Both the position numbers and the translations under genes were made by a program. Below, piece after piece: positions 53,884-62,979 of a stretch of DNA of 64,000 nucleotides. Location of the stretch: the NCBI GenBank assembly GCA_039970095.1, contig JBDVMP010000075.1, forward strand, positions 1 through 64,000, in the 5' to 3' direction. The stretch is from JAMZMI01 sp039970095 (GTDB lineage: Bacteria > Bacteroidota > Bacteroidia > Cytophagales > Cyclobacteriaceae). The notes under the pieces are model-generated. The model saw only the letters and a list, made by a program, of their open reading frames with translations, did not search any database and was not told the DNA's origin. How positions within the stretch are numbered: the stretch's first letter is position 1; each line of letters starts with the position of its first letter.

Positions 53884-55830
53884 TTATTTTTTCAGAGGTG
53901 GGTCGAACCCAAACTGCTTTACAAACTGTTTTCTAAAGTTGGTGACATTGCTCATCCCAATAGATCTGGCAGCTTCGGACATGCTTTTGATTTGATGTGA
54001 TTCGAGCAGGTTCTTTACATGCTCGAAACGTATCTTTTTGATAAAATCCAGAGGTGTGCAGTCCAGATTATCCTTGAAAAAACGAAACAGGTTTCGTTCA
54101 CTCACTGCTATTCTATCCATAAGGTCGGTCACACCTAAATATGAATTATCCAAATGTTCTAGTACTAGCGACTCCAACCTTTCCAACGTTACCCTGGTGG
54201 CCTCCTGAAGATCATATTTCTCAAAAACAGAAGGAAGCCCGCCGGTTTCTGGTTTTGCCAAAAGAGACTTTACTCTCAGCTGTAGTTCTTTGGGGTTAAA
54301 AGGCTTTGCCATGAAATCTGTAACTCCCAGTTCCAATGCCCTAATACGCTCACCTTCACCAAAACGAGAGGACAACATCAGGCAGGGAATGTTGGCATAT
54401 GTATTGTTTTTTTGGATGTTTTCTATCAAACCAAACCCATCTACCACAGGCATCATCAGATCTGTGATAATGAGGTCGATACGATACAGCTGAAGCTTGT
54501 GATAGGCCTCTTGTCCGTCGCTTGCTTCTATGATGCGGTAATCTGTTAGAAAATTGCGTAGTAGTTCTCTGATGTCAGGATGGTCATCCACCACAAGTAT
54601 ATTCCCAAGCTTTTCTTGAGAAGGTAATTCATCATAAGATCTGCCTGGCAAACTCACTGCGAGGTAGTCGGTCATCGATCTGGAAGGCTTGTACGTTGAC
54701 GGACTTTCAGCTTTTCCTTCTTCATAGCATGGAATGGAAATCAAAAATCGAGTTCCTCTATTGGATGACTCTACTTCCACCTTTCCATGATGAAGTTCTA
54801 CAAGTTCTTTGACGATATTGAGGCCTATACCTAAACCTCCCTCTTCGCCAAAGCCATAGAAACGATCAAAGATTTTGTTCAGAACCTCGGGAGCTATTCC
54901 CTGCCCCTGATCAGCAACTGTGATCAAGGCATTTTGCTCATGTTTTTTCAATGTTACGGTGACCAACCCGTTTTCAGGTGAGTATGTGGTGGCATTGGCC
55001 AATAGGTTGTAAATCACCTTTTCAAGACGGTCTGGGTCTGCTGAAACCCAAAGTTCCTCCACGTCATCGCATTCCAACGACAGGTCGACCTGACTTAGGT
55101 CTCTGATTATAGGTTGAATTGAATCTACCAGAGAATTTAGAAATGATGATAATTGGACTTCCTGCAAGTTGAGTTTGAGGCGACCCTCATCGAGTCTGAC
55201 CAGCTCCCTAATCTCCTCAGAAAGTCGATCCAACCGACTACCCTGAGTTTTGATCTTCCTCAACCTGTTCATGGTAGAATCTGGAAGGTACTGAGCATGT
55301 GATTCCAACAACAACTCAATTTGCCCTATTATGAGGCCAATGGGCGTTTTTAGATCGTGGGAAATGTCTTCAAAAAACCTGGAACGGGCCCGATTGAGGG
55401 TTCGAAGCGTATCATTCGTTTTACGCAAATCTTTCTGCGCACTGTGCAATTTTAGAGCATTTTGAACTCTTGCCTGAAACTCAAGAATATCATAAGGTTT
55501 TCTTAAAAAATCATGAACACCAATCTTAAAAGCGATAGCAAGCTCGGCAGAATCCATCCGCACGCCTGTGGTCATGATGATTGGGATTTCGCTGGTATCT
55601 GTCGATTGCTTCAACTTTTCGATTAGCTCGATACCGTTCATTTCAGGCATCTCCCAGTCGGTAATTATCAGATCTGGCAAATACTTTTTGGCCAACTTTA
55701 ATCCAATTACCCCATTTGGAGCTGTGTATATCTTTTTTTGAATTCCAATCTCCCTCAAACACTTAACAAGGTGCGAAAGATTACCGGGTTCATCATCAAG
55801 AGCCAAAACAGCAAAGTCATTTAGTCCCAT
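53884..55830 (-). CDS. Hybrid signalling protein REC-histidine kinase-REC-AraC
   Basis: The 648-residue protein has a receiver domain (about residues 5-125, phosphorylatable D58 in DLIITDWEMPEMNG) and a kinase core with H158 in DISHDLKTPIG, the N box VIYNLLANATTY and the G boxes ADQGQGIAPEV and GGLGIGLNIV (about 145-375). A second receiver follows (about 410-530, D457 in IITDLMMPVVDG), then an AraC-type DNA-binding domain (about 545-648). It has no membrane part. Its start overlaps the end of the propeller sensor gene by 14 bases, so the two form one relay unit split over two polypeptides. Confidence 0.92.
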   Translation of the reverse strand: MGLNDFAVLALDDEPGNLSHLVKCLREIGIQKKIYTAPNGVIGLKLAKKYLPDLIITDWEMPEMNGIELIEKLKQSTDTSEIPIIMTTGVRMDSAELAIAFKIGVHDFLRKPYDILEFQARVQNALKLHSAQKDLRKTNDTLRTLNRARSRFFEDISHDLKTPIGLIIGQIELLLESHAQYLPDSTMNRLRKIKTQGSRLDRLSEEIRELVRLDEGRLKLNLQEVQLSSFLNSLVDSIQPIIRDLSQVDLSLECDDVEELWVSADPDRLEKVIYNLLANATTYSPENGLVTVTLKKHEQNALITVADQGQGIAPEVLNKIFDRFYGFGEEGGLGIGLNIVKELVELHHGKVEVESSNRGTRFLISIPCYEEGKAESPSTYKPSRSMTDYLAVSLPGRSYDELPSQEKLGNILVVDDHPDIRELLRNFLTDYRIIEASDGQEAYHKLQLYRIDLIITDLMMPVVDGFGLIENIQKNNTYANIPCLMLSSRFGEGERIRALELGVTDFMAKPFNPKELQLRVKSLLAKPETGGLPSVFEKYDLQEATRVTLERLESLVLEHLDNSYLGVTDLMDRIAVSERNLFRFFKDNLDCTPLDFIKKIRFEHVKNLLESHQIKSMSEAARSIGMSNVTNFRKQFVKQFGFDPPLKK

Positions 55831-58800
55831 GGCTGTCGATTTGTGTCTTCAATACATTAATTTGTTTTCTTAGCTGCTCCATTCCTTTCTCATCGAAATT
55901 GCTCAGAATAACATCTAAACTTTGTGCTAATTTTGAGAGTCCTGCTGACTCTTCGGCCTTTAATCTTTCCAGAAGATTGAACCATTCTCCGGTTTGATAC
56001 AGGTCTAAACTATCGAATTGGTAGGATTCCAGAATATTCAATTCTCTGGTATTTAGAGAAATAATTGATTCTGCCTGCTGTTCTTGTTTGACGTTTGATG
56101 TCTGCCCTTTGGAGATAGGTTTTCGTTTAGAAACCAACGGAAGTTCAATCCAAAACTGGCTTCCTGCGTTTGGTGCGGAAATCACCCCCACTTCAGACTT
56201 ATGGGCATCCATGACCATTTTGCAATAAGCCAAACCTAGCCCATAGGATCGCGAACCTGAAGAATGAGATTCGGCTTGCTGCCCCTGATAATATTTTTTG
56301 AATAGCTTTTTATGTTCTGATGGTGGAATTCCCGGACCATGATCAATCACCGAGATTCTTAAATTCCCACTTCTTGTTTCAAAAGCAACACGCACAATAT
56401 CACCCGGCGGTGAATATTTAACAGCATTACTAAGAAGGTTGATCATAACCCTTTCGATTGAATCTTTATCTCCTCTGACTTTAAATTCCTCCGCTTTGTC
56501 ACTTTCAATTTTAACCGCTTTATCTGTCGCCGACGGGCCAACGATTTCCAATATGTGGTTCAGCAACTTACCAAGTTCAAAGTCGGTAAGTTTAAGCTTC
56601 AAACTTGTTTCTTGCATACGCTGCACATCCAGCATATTATCAATTAACAAAAGCATGTTTTGTCCGGCCCGCTTGATGATGCGAGCAGCTTGCCCTCCTT
56701 GATCGGAAGAAGATGCCAAAATCGTAACTAAGGGGTTTTTAAGGTCATGTGCCACCATGTTTACCAATGAATCTTTGAATGACTCGAGTCTTTTCTGTTC
56801 TTCATTGGCATGTTTCAGTTCGCTGGTTCTAATCGCCACAGTTTCCTCCAGAAATTTTTGGCGGCTTTTAAGTCTGTTTACTCTATTGAAATAATACCCT
56901 ATTGCCGAAAGGAACATAAATAAAACCAAACCTATCCTGAACCACCATGTCAAGTACCACGGTGGTGTAACTGTGAAGGAAGCTGAAACAAAATCATTAC
57001 TCCATTGTCCCTCCTCGTTACCACATCTGACCTGCAGTTCATAATCGCCGGGTCGCAGTGTCGCAAATTCAATTTGGCGTATTGATCCCATGTCCCGCCA
57101 CAAATCATTCAGCCCAATAAGCCTGTAGGCATAAGATATCTTATCAGGTTTTAGCGGATTTACGGCCGCATACTGAAACTGGACACGATCACCATAGTCT
57201 ACTTTTAATTCATTCAGGTCAAAAATTTCCTTTCCGTCGATTTTTGCCATATGAAGTTTCATTTTAGCAAAATCCGCACGGGGTTTAACCTGATCAGGAT
57301 AAAAACTGGTCACTCCTTGTCTTCCCCCAAAATAAAATTTCCCTTTCGCATCTTTGGCATAAGCAGAGAGGCTAAAATCGATCCCGCTGAGCCCATCTGA
57401 TTGTCCATAAGCTCTGAATGTACTTTCCTGTGGATCAAAATGATTTAAACCATTGTTCGTGCTTATCCAATAAGATCCATTGGGCTGCCGAAGCAAACCC
57501 AGAACATGATTGTCGGAGAGCCCATCCTTCATTGTATAAGAAACAAAGGTTCCTTGCTCCGGGAAAAACTGGTTCAGTCCTCCTCCAAGTGTTGTGATCC
57601 ACATATATGGCTCTTGGGACTCATCAAAAATATTTAAAACCTTGTAATCTGAAATACTGTGGAGGGTGGATCGCTCCGGGATGTAGCGCCGAAATGTACT
57701 ATCCCCCAGATCATATTCATTGAGCCCTCCCCCATAGGTGCCAATATACATTTTGCGCTTGATCTGAAATATGGAGGTTATATGATCATCACTGAGTGAA
57801 TTTGGATTATTGTCATCATTTTTTATGTGGCTGATAGTGCCATCCTCCAAACTAAAAACATCAATACCAGCACCATATGTTCCAAGCCATAACCTCTGTT
57901 GATCATCTTCATATATACAGGTTATGATGTTGAGAGAAAAAGTCTCACCATTCTTATCACGGTAGTCATTGAATCGAGTGAAGGTTCCCTCTTGTCTGTT
58001 CATGAGATTAAGTCCCCCTCCCCATGTGGCTACCCAGAAATTCCCTCGACTATCTTCATATATTGACCTTACCCAATCATGACTTATCGTTTGAGGATCA
58101 TCCGGTTTATGACGATAATGCTTGAATTTTCCATTTTCAGAGTCCAACATCCGGTTTAGGCCGCCCCCGAATGTACCAAACCACATTTGATCCGAACGAT
58201 CATTGTAGATTGTAAAAACATGATCATCGGAAAGTGAGGTATTATCACGAGGGTTATGCCTAAAATTACTGAAAGGAACCGCTGTGACCTTATCTAATCC
58301 ATTTAAGTAAAAACCAATAAAAACATTCTCATTTGAGCTCACTATGATCTGTGTAACATTATTATCATGTAGTGTGCTAGCCTTTCCCGGTTCTTGCTTA
58401 AACTGATTAGTTTCCCCATTATCAGGGTCATATACATACACCCCTTGTGTACCCGTACCTACCCAAATTCGACCATCTGTTCCCTGCGTGATAGCTTGAA
58501 CTTTGCATGACGCTTTATTTAGTAATTTATCTTCAATTATAAAATCATAACCACCAGCCTTCCCTACTATAACGCCTTTTGTGTCCGTACCTATCCAAAG
58601 GAGATCTTTTTTGTCAATAAAAATGGTCCATAATGCGGTCTCTGATAACCATCCTTCCTCTCGAAATGAGATGGCCTGTTCGTTTTGATCTATCACAAAA
58701 AGTCCTTTGTTTTCAGTGGTCAGATATACGCGTCCCTGGCTATCTTCAGCCATATCGGACACTTTCAGGTCATTAGGAAGATAAGTTAGGGGGCTAAATA

Positions 58801-59302
58801 CACCTGTATTACGAATAAACTGATATACTCCTTTGCCTTCTGTTCCAATCAACAACTTGCCATCACTGGTTTCTAATAGCGCTTTGATTGCCAGAGTTCC
58901 TTTGCCCAACCAGGGGTCGAGGATATAAAAATTATCGAAGGTATTGGTCCGGCGATTTAATCTGGATAACCCGCTTTTTGTCCCAGCCCATAGACTTTTA
59001 TCCGAATCAAGTAGTAAATCCCAGACAACATTTTCACTCAGAGTAGTGCTATCCTGTGGAACGTGCTGGAACGAACGGAAGTCATATCCATCAAAGGAAC
59101 AAAGCCCTCCAAATGTACCGACCCAGAGCATATCCTCATGATCTTGTATCATGGCGTTTGCACTGCTCTGTACAAGCCCATCCTCTACCCCATAATGTTC
59201 AAATTTCAATGAAGATTGCCCCAATAGGACACCTCCATTTAAGACTATCGCCAAACAATAAAATAACCTCACTAGTCTGCTGGTTAACATTACCTCATTC
59301 AT
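55817..59302 (-). CDS. Beta-propeller sensor histidine kinase (split hybrid system)
   Basis: The 1161-residue protein has a signal peptide (to about residue 29), many two-component propeller repeats forming two propellers (about 35-690, with repeats such as MWFGTFGGGLNRM and LWLGTYGAGIDVF), a Y_Y_Y domain (about 700-780) and one membrane helix (about 788-808). Then come a HisKA domain with H852 in MVAHDLKNP, a HATPase (about 900-1050) and a helical tail of about 90 residues. Typical family members (HTCS) sense glycans in the periplasm. Here receiver and AraC domains are absent and lie in the next gene, which it overlaps by 14 bases. Confidence 0.92.
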   Translation of the reverse strand: MNEVMLTSRLVRLFYCLAIVLNGGVLLGQSSLKFEHYGVEDGLVQSSANAMIQDHEDMLWVGTFGGLCSFDGYDFRSFQHVPQDSTTLSENVVWDLLLDSDKSLWAGTKSGLSRLNRRTNTFDNFYILDPWLGKGTLAIKALLETSDGKLLIGTEGKGVYQFIRNTGVFSPLTYLPNDLKVSDMAEDSQGRVYLTTENKGLFVIDQNEQAISFREEGWLSETALWTIFIDKKDLLWIGTDTKGVIVGKAGGYDFIIEDKLLNKASCKVQAITQGTDGRIWVGTGTQGVYVYDPDNGETNQFKQEPGKASTLHDNNVTQIIVSSNENVFIGFYLNGLDKVTAVPFSNFRHNPRDNTSLSDDHVFTIYNDRSDQMWFGTFGGGLNRMLDSENGKFKHYRHKPDDPQTISHDWVRSIYEDSRGNFWVATWGGGLNLMNRQEGTFTRFNDYRDKNGETFSLNIITCIYEDDQQRLWLGTYGAGIDVFSLEDGTISHIKNDDNNPNSLSDDHITSIFQIKRKMYIGTYGGGLNEYDLGDSTFRRYIPERSTLHSISDYKVLNIFDESQEPYMWITTLGGGLNQFFPEQGTFVSYTMKDGLSDNHVLGLLRQPNGSYWISTNNGLNHFDPQESTFRAYGQSDGLSGIDFSLSAYAKDAKGKFYFGGRQGVTSFYPDQVKPRADFAKMKLHMAKIDGKEIFDLNELKVDYGDRVQFQYAAVNPLKPDKISYAYRLIGLNDLWRDMGSIRQIEFATLRPGDYELQVRCGNEEGQWSNDFVSASFTVTPPWYLTWWFRIGLVLFMFLSAIGYYFNRVNRLKSRQKFLEETVAIRTSELKHANEEQKRLESFKDSLVNMVAHDLKNPLVTILASSSDQGGQAARIIKRAGQNMLLLIDNMLDVQRMQETSLKLKLTDFELGKLLNHILEIVGPSATDKAVKIESDKAEEFKVRGDKDSIERVMINLLSNAVKYSPPGDIVRVAFETRSGNLRISVIDHGPGIPPSEHKKLFKKYYQGQQAESHSSGSRSYGLGLAYCKMVMDAHKSEVGVISAPNAGSQFWIELPLVSKRKPISKGQTSNVKQEQQAESIISLNTRELNILESYQFDSLDLYQTGEWFNLLERLKAEESAGLSKLAQSLDVILSNFDEKGMEQLRKQINVLKTQIDSHGTK

Positions 59303-59773
59303 TAATGCCCGATCATCCTTTCATGCAGATTTTTGAAAGATTTAAACCCAAATTGAAAATCAATTTTTAGTCACTTGTAAGATAACCAATACACTCTTTA
59401 ATTATGAAAGGTAATTGAAGTAAGCACCTACGGGAATACGAGTTGTTTCAGGGCTATCGAACCAAATACGTAATATTAAGAACACTTTGCATTGACATGG
59501 CAATACGCCCTAAATCTATTTAGAAGAAAAACGCGCAAACTCAGTAATGTAAGTATGGCCATGTAAGCTTCCCGCTTAAAGGGCCGGGATCCGAGTTTCT
59601 ATACAGGTTCTCAACTGGATCAATTAATTAGCTCCACGACCCGATACATCTTGTATTCTATTCGATCTAGAGGAACTTGACTTTTACTGGCAATTATTGA
59701 AAGTTTTTCGGCAGAATATTAAAACTCGATTGAAGCTATTTTGTATCATAATTAACAAACGAAACCTATCAAT

Positions 59774-59878
59774 ATGAAAGCAATTTTATCAAAGTTTAAT
59801 CAGAACAGATGGATGGTTGTAACAGCCATTATTGTCACATACTTCATCACAGTTTCTTGGATCATTTCCATGATTTAA
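59774..59878 (+). CDS. Tiny single-helix membrane protein A
   Basis: The frame has 34 codons: MKAILSKFNQNRWMVVTAII then VTYFITVSWIISMI. A basic N-terminal stretch precedes one hydrophobic helix (about residues 14-33), the usual look of small membrane regulators or toxin-type peptides. It is 31 bases upstream of a second gene of the same type. No family is recognised, and so short a frame needs other support. Confidence 0.55.
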   Translation: MKAILSKFNQNRWMVVTAIIVTYFITVSWIISMI

Positions 59879-59908
59879 AAAAATTACAAAAAACAAAAAC
59901 CGAACAAT

Positions 59909-60025
59909 ATGCGATCAACAATATCTACTATCTGGGAAAATAAAGACACCATTTTCACAGTCATTTACGTAATTACTCTAGTGCTTGTCGCCTCTCACAA
60001 TCTCATGAAACTTTTCACCCTTTAA
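59909..60025 (+). CDS. Tiny single-helix membrane protein B
   Basis: The frame has 38 codons: MRSTISTIWENKDTIFTVIY then VITLVLVASHNLMKLFTL. It has one hydrophobic helix (about residues 14-31) and polar ends. It follows the similar 34-residue gene directly, and both have A-rich leaders before the ATG. The pair could be a two-component membrane peptide system or small subunits of a larger complex. Function is unknown. Confidence 0.55.
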   Translation: MRSTISTIWENKDTIFTVIYVITLVLVASHNLMKLFTL

Positions 60026-60037
60026 TAAAGTAATACG

Positions 60038-60069
60038 CCAATACGGGTATTGGAAATAACCCTATTTCC
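60038..60069 (+). other. Two overlapping hairpins downstream of the tiny genes
   Basis: Stem 1 is CCAATAC/GTATTGG (60038-60044 with 60047-60053). Stem 2 is GGAAATA/TATTTCC (60052-60058 with 60063-60069). They share two G residues, so the two complete stems exclude each other by those pairs. There is no T run after them, so a plain terminator is unlikely; mRNA stabilisation or a switch are possibilities. Confidence 0.5.
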
Positions 60070-60165
60070 ATATATGTAGCACCACATGAATCTTCGAACT
60101 GCATGTGAGTTTCATTGATATCTGAGTAAAATCAGAGCTTGGTATTACCTGTGAGAAATTGGTGT

Positions 60166-60603
60166 TCATCCCAAGAGAGGAAGGCCTTTCACCTTATGGT
60201 ACTTAAGTGCTATGCTTATGCATTCTCTTAGTTGAGATACAGGTAATGGCTCATTGATTTCAAGTATGATTGCTCGGTTTCCCTCAAAACTCAACTCGTT
60301 TCCAAACATCATTCGAAAAGTACTGACCAGCTGAGTTGAACATATAAAATAGAGATAGCATTTATCCGGACTCCTGGATTTCCAGTCCATACGAATGGTG
60401 CTTCCCGTCTTTGTTATATAGCTCGGCTCCCCCCACTTCGTGGTTTCCACTAATTTATTCACGCCTTCAGTCTCCTTTGCCGTGTCGAAGATCAATTGCC
60501 TAAGCTTGGAGAGTTTGTCTGCTGCTTCCTGTGGGTAGCCTGCAAGGAGATTTTTCACCTTATCACTACTGATGAATTCCATTTTACACTGTTTTGACAT
60601 CAA
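60166..60603 (-). CDS. DUF1801 (YdhG-like) protein
   Basis: The 145-residue protein matches the DUF1801 fold: QEAADKLSKLRQLIFDTAKETEGVNKLVETTKWGEPSY near the N-terminus, then TIRMDWKSRSPDKCYLYFIC and ALKYHKVKGLPLLG at the end. These small proteins have an iron-chaperone frataxin-like fold (YdhG), with no firm role. The start may be the ATG at 60582 instead of 60603. Confidence 0.8.
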   Translation of the reverse strand: MMSKQCKMEFISSDKVKNLLAGYPQEAADKLSKLRQLIFDTAKETEGVNKLVETTKWGEPSYITKTGSTIRMDWKSRSPDKCYLYFICSTQLVSTFRMMFGNELSFEGNRAIILEINEPLPVSQLRECISIALKYHKVKGLPLLG

Positions 60604-60802
60604 AGATATGCCTTGTAAGTGACAGCCTTATGTCACTCAGCGATAGCATTCATACAATTATTGTGAAATTATGCAGCCTCTAAAACTTCAAAAATGACGA
60701 CCCCTGAAACTTCTAAAGATGCATATCAAAGCAAACAGGGTGCTAACCTAATAAGCAAATAGGTGCCTTCAGAGTAAATAAATCAACTTCTCAATGAGAA
60801 AA

Positions 60803-61930
60803 TTACATCGATTCAAATACTGAATCATCTAAACCCGGAATCACGCGAAGCGCATTTTGATAGTACACCTTCTTCAGTACTTCATCAGACAATCCAAGCC
60901 CATACATCCGCCAAAAGGCGTGGTATTTTTTGTAGTATGGGAAGTACTCATCTTCCGTTTCCAACACTCGGAAATAGGTATAAAACTCTTCAGGGTTGTA
61001 GGCGTCCTTAGCGAATAAAATCCTATCCTGATATTTCTCAAAGAAAGCTTTAGCAAATCGTGGCTGGCGTCCCAGCTCAGCGATCACTGCACCTATACCA
61101 ACATTGACATTCGGATAAGTATCCAGGTGTTGGCCTAGCGCTTCCAGATCGTTGGCCATCCAACCCATGTGTGCGTTGATAAAAGTAGTATTTGGGTGAT
61201 TTGCGAAAATGTGATGCTGCTCGGCGATGATCTGTTCCCAGGGTGCAGGATTATCTGCTTCACGCTTTCTTCTTGGTCTCAGCTTCAGTTCAAGCCATCT
61301 CTCGTTTTTCTCATCATGTGGATCCCAAAACGATTTAGGATCAGCTGCATGAATCAAAACGGGAATACCCAATTCACCGCATTTGGCCCATATTGGGTCT
61401 ATTCTCGGGTCATCTATCGCTACTCTGTTTCCATCCACATCATTGATACCCAAACCCAGGCTTTTATAAATTTTGAGTCCCACAGCTCCGTTGGATACAT
61501 CTTGTTCAAGTTGCTTCACAGCTTCCTCTGTCCAGCCGGGCTCTCCTATTTTTTTAAAAGACACATTCGTGAAAACGGCAATCCGCCCAGTAGCTTCGCC
61601 CTCAATCCTTTTTACCATTCCGGCCAAATACTCCTGACTACCTATATCACCTGCAGCCCGGTCATACCCTCGCCCGCTGAGGTTTACCATGATTGCCATA
61701 TTCAGACTGTCCATTTCCTGTTGCAATGTTACGAGTCTTTCTTTAGTGAGATTCCACTGATGACTGTGCACATCAATAAAAGGAAATTTTGCTCTTTTGA
61801 CCGGATGCTCCGGAACTACCAGAGTGGAAATGGGATCATATAACTCAAAATCCATGGTCTTCTCAGTATCATCCTGACCTAAAATCTGAGTTGCAAAAAG
61901 AACAGCGGCAAAAAGTAAAGTGTATTTCAT
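60803..61930 (-). CDS. Secreted amidohydrolase-family protein
   Basis: The 375-residue product has a signal peptide (MKYTLLFAAVLFATQILGQ) and an amidohydrolase_2 TIM barrel: FIDVHSHQWN (metal-binding HxH-type), VGLKIYKSLGLGI with a lysine in the carboxylated-lysine position, PVLIHAADP, FINAHMGWMANDLEAL and ILFAKDAYNPEEFY. The family contains decarboxylases and hydrolases acting on aromatic or lactone-type acids. The exact substrate is not evident, and the gene stands alone on the minus strand. Confidence 0.86.
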   Translation of the reverse strand: MKYTLLFAAVLFATQILGQDDTEKTMDFELYDPISTLVVPEHPVKRAKFPFIDVHSHQWNLTKERLVTLQQEMDSLNMAIMVNLSGRGYDRAAGDIGSQEYLAGMVKRIEGEATGRIAVFTNVSFKKIGEPGWTEEAVKQLEQDVSNGAVGLKIYKSLGLGINDVDGNRVAIDDPRIDPIWAKCGELGIPVLIHAADPKSFWDPHDEKNERWLELKLRPRRKREADNPAPWEQIIAEQHHIFANHPNTTFINAHMGWMANDLEALGQHLDTYPNVNVGIGAVIAELGRQPRFAKAFFEKYQDRILFAKDAYNPEEFYTYFRVLETEDEYFPYYKKYHAFWRMYGLGLSDEVLKKVYYQNALRVIPGLDDSVFESM

Positions 61931-62068
61931 TGTGAAGAGATTGGTTACATAAACTTTAGCATACGGATTCTTTCAATACCTGTTTTCACTTTACATGAAC
62001 GGTACAGCCATTCATCACAATCAAACCTGACATTTATCATTATTAAGATTCATTCTAAATAAGTTTAC

Positions 62069-62076
62069 TACCTTTG
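62069..62076 (+). promoter_or_regulatory. Candidate -7 box of the response regulator-feoAB operon
   Basis: TACCTTTG matches the Bacteroidota TAnnTTTG consensus exactly and lies 35 bases before the start codon of the response regulator gene. A matching upstream TTG box was not seen. Confidence 0.45.
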
Positions 62077-62111
62077 GCAGGCTATCGTCAAAACAACGAA
62101 ATATCATTTAA

Positions 62112-62747
62112 ATGAGAAAAGTTTCTGTTCTCCTATCTGACTTCCAATTTCTCACCAGAGAGGGCTTGATCAACATGATCGAGAAGCACGAGGATTTCGA
62201 TCTAGTTGGCGTGAATGATGGGCCGGAAGGGCTCCTCGAAATGATTCTGGACAAGCACCCGGATGTGCTGCTATTAGACTATCAAAGTCAGGATCCAGTA
62301 TTGATTACGTTATTGAAGAAAATCATTAAATCTCAAGCCACGAGCATTCTGATTATCACCAACGACAGTAACAAGTCGCATATCCAAAACCTACTCAAAA
62401 TGGGCATAAAGGGGATTGTAACCAAAGGTTGTAGTAAGCTGGAAATTATCAATGCCATTCATTCTGTATCCAAAAACAATCGGTTCTTTTGCAACAAGGT
62501 GTTGGATCTGGTTATGGCAACAGAACCAGAAGAGCCAAACTGCCTGCCTACTGAACTTTCCCCCAGAGAAAATGAAGTTTTGCAGTTGATTACCAAAGGA
62601 ATGAAGACAAGTGATATCGCAGATCATTTGCACGTTAGTATTCATACTATAAATTCGCATCGCAAAAACATCCTAAAGAAATTGAATCTCAAATCTCCGG
62701 CTGAGCTAATCGTCTTTGCCATGGAGTCTGGTTTGGTAAAATCATGA
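62112..62747 (+). CDS. NarL/LuxR-type response regulator
   Basis: The 211-residue protein has a receiver domain (about residues 1-120) with the acidic D10, phosphorylatable D56 in VLLLDYQ, T83 and K105, all expected residues. A LuxR-type helix-turn-helix follows (about 146-205, LSPRENEVLQLITKGMKTSDIADHLHVSIHTINSHRKNILKKL). No kinase gene is adjacent. The feoA start lies 15 bases after its stop, so it leads the iron-transport operon and may control it; that role is inferred from position. Confidence 0.92.
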   Translation: MRKVSVLLSDFQFLTREGLINMIEKHEDFDLVGVNDGPEGLLEMILDKHPDVLLLDYQSQDPVLITLLKKIIKSQATSILIITNDSNKSHIQNLLKMGIKGIVTKGCSKLEIINAIHSVSKNNRFFCNKVLDLVMATEPEEPNCLPTELSPRENEVLQLITKGMKTSDIADHLHVSIHTINSHRKNILKKLNLKSPAELIVFAMESGLVKS

Positions 62748-62762
62748 TAAAACATTCGAGCC

Positions 62763-62978
62763 TTGACCTTAGATAAAATCCCTATTAATCACCCGGCCAC
62801 AATACACGCCATCAGCAAGACAGGTCTCACTCCCAAGTTGGTAGAAATGGGTCTTTACCCCGGTAAGGAAATCAAGGTCTTATTCAAAGCTCCATTCGGT
62901 GATCCTATAGCCATAGATGTAGATGGGTACACCCTGTCGCTAAGAAAAAGTGAAGCTTCACAAATCGAGCTGGTTTGA
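62763..62978 (+). CDS. feoA: FeoA-like ferrous iron transport protein (TTG start)
   Basis: The 71-residue protein is a FeoA SH3-like domain: ATIHAISKTG, LTPKLVEMGLYPGKEIKVLFKAPFGDPIAIDVDGYTLSLRKSEASQIEL. FeoA assists the FeoB transporter. The only start that gives the full domain is TTG at 62763; the next ATG is 27 codons in. The stop is one base before the feoB start. Confidence 0.93.
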   Translation: MTLDKIPINHPATIHAISKTGLTPKLVEMGLYPGKEIKVLFKAPFGDPIAIDVDGYTLSLRKSEASQIELV

Positions 62979-62979
62979 C

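Larger units (their letters stand above)
59303..60165 (+). other. 863-base gap with two tiny genes and RNA hairpins
   Basis: No long gene fits here. The first 470 bases hold nothing I can name, apart from a short stem TCCCG/CGGGA around 59570-59595. A TATTTTG box at 59737-59743 lies before two tiny membrane-protein genes (59774 and 59909), followed by two hairpins at 60038-60069. The remaining 96 bases have no recognised signal. Confidence 0.7.

Noticed and set aside
61169..61843. 224-codon plus-strand frame within the amidohydrolase gene
   Set aside because: The minus-strand protein has a signal peptide and metal-binding motifs; the plus frame is cysteine- and phenylalanine-rich shadow sequence.
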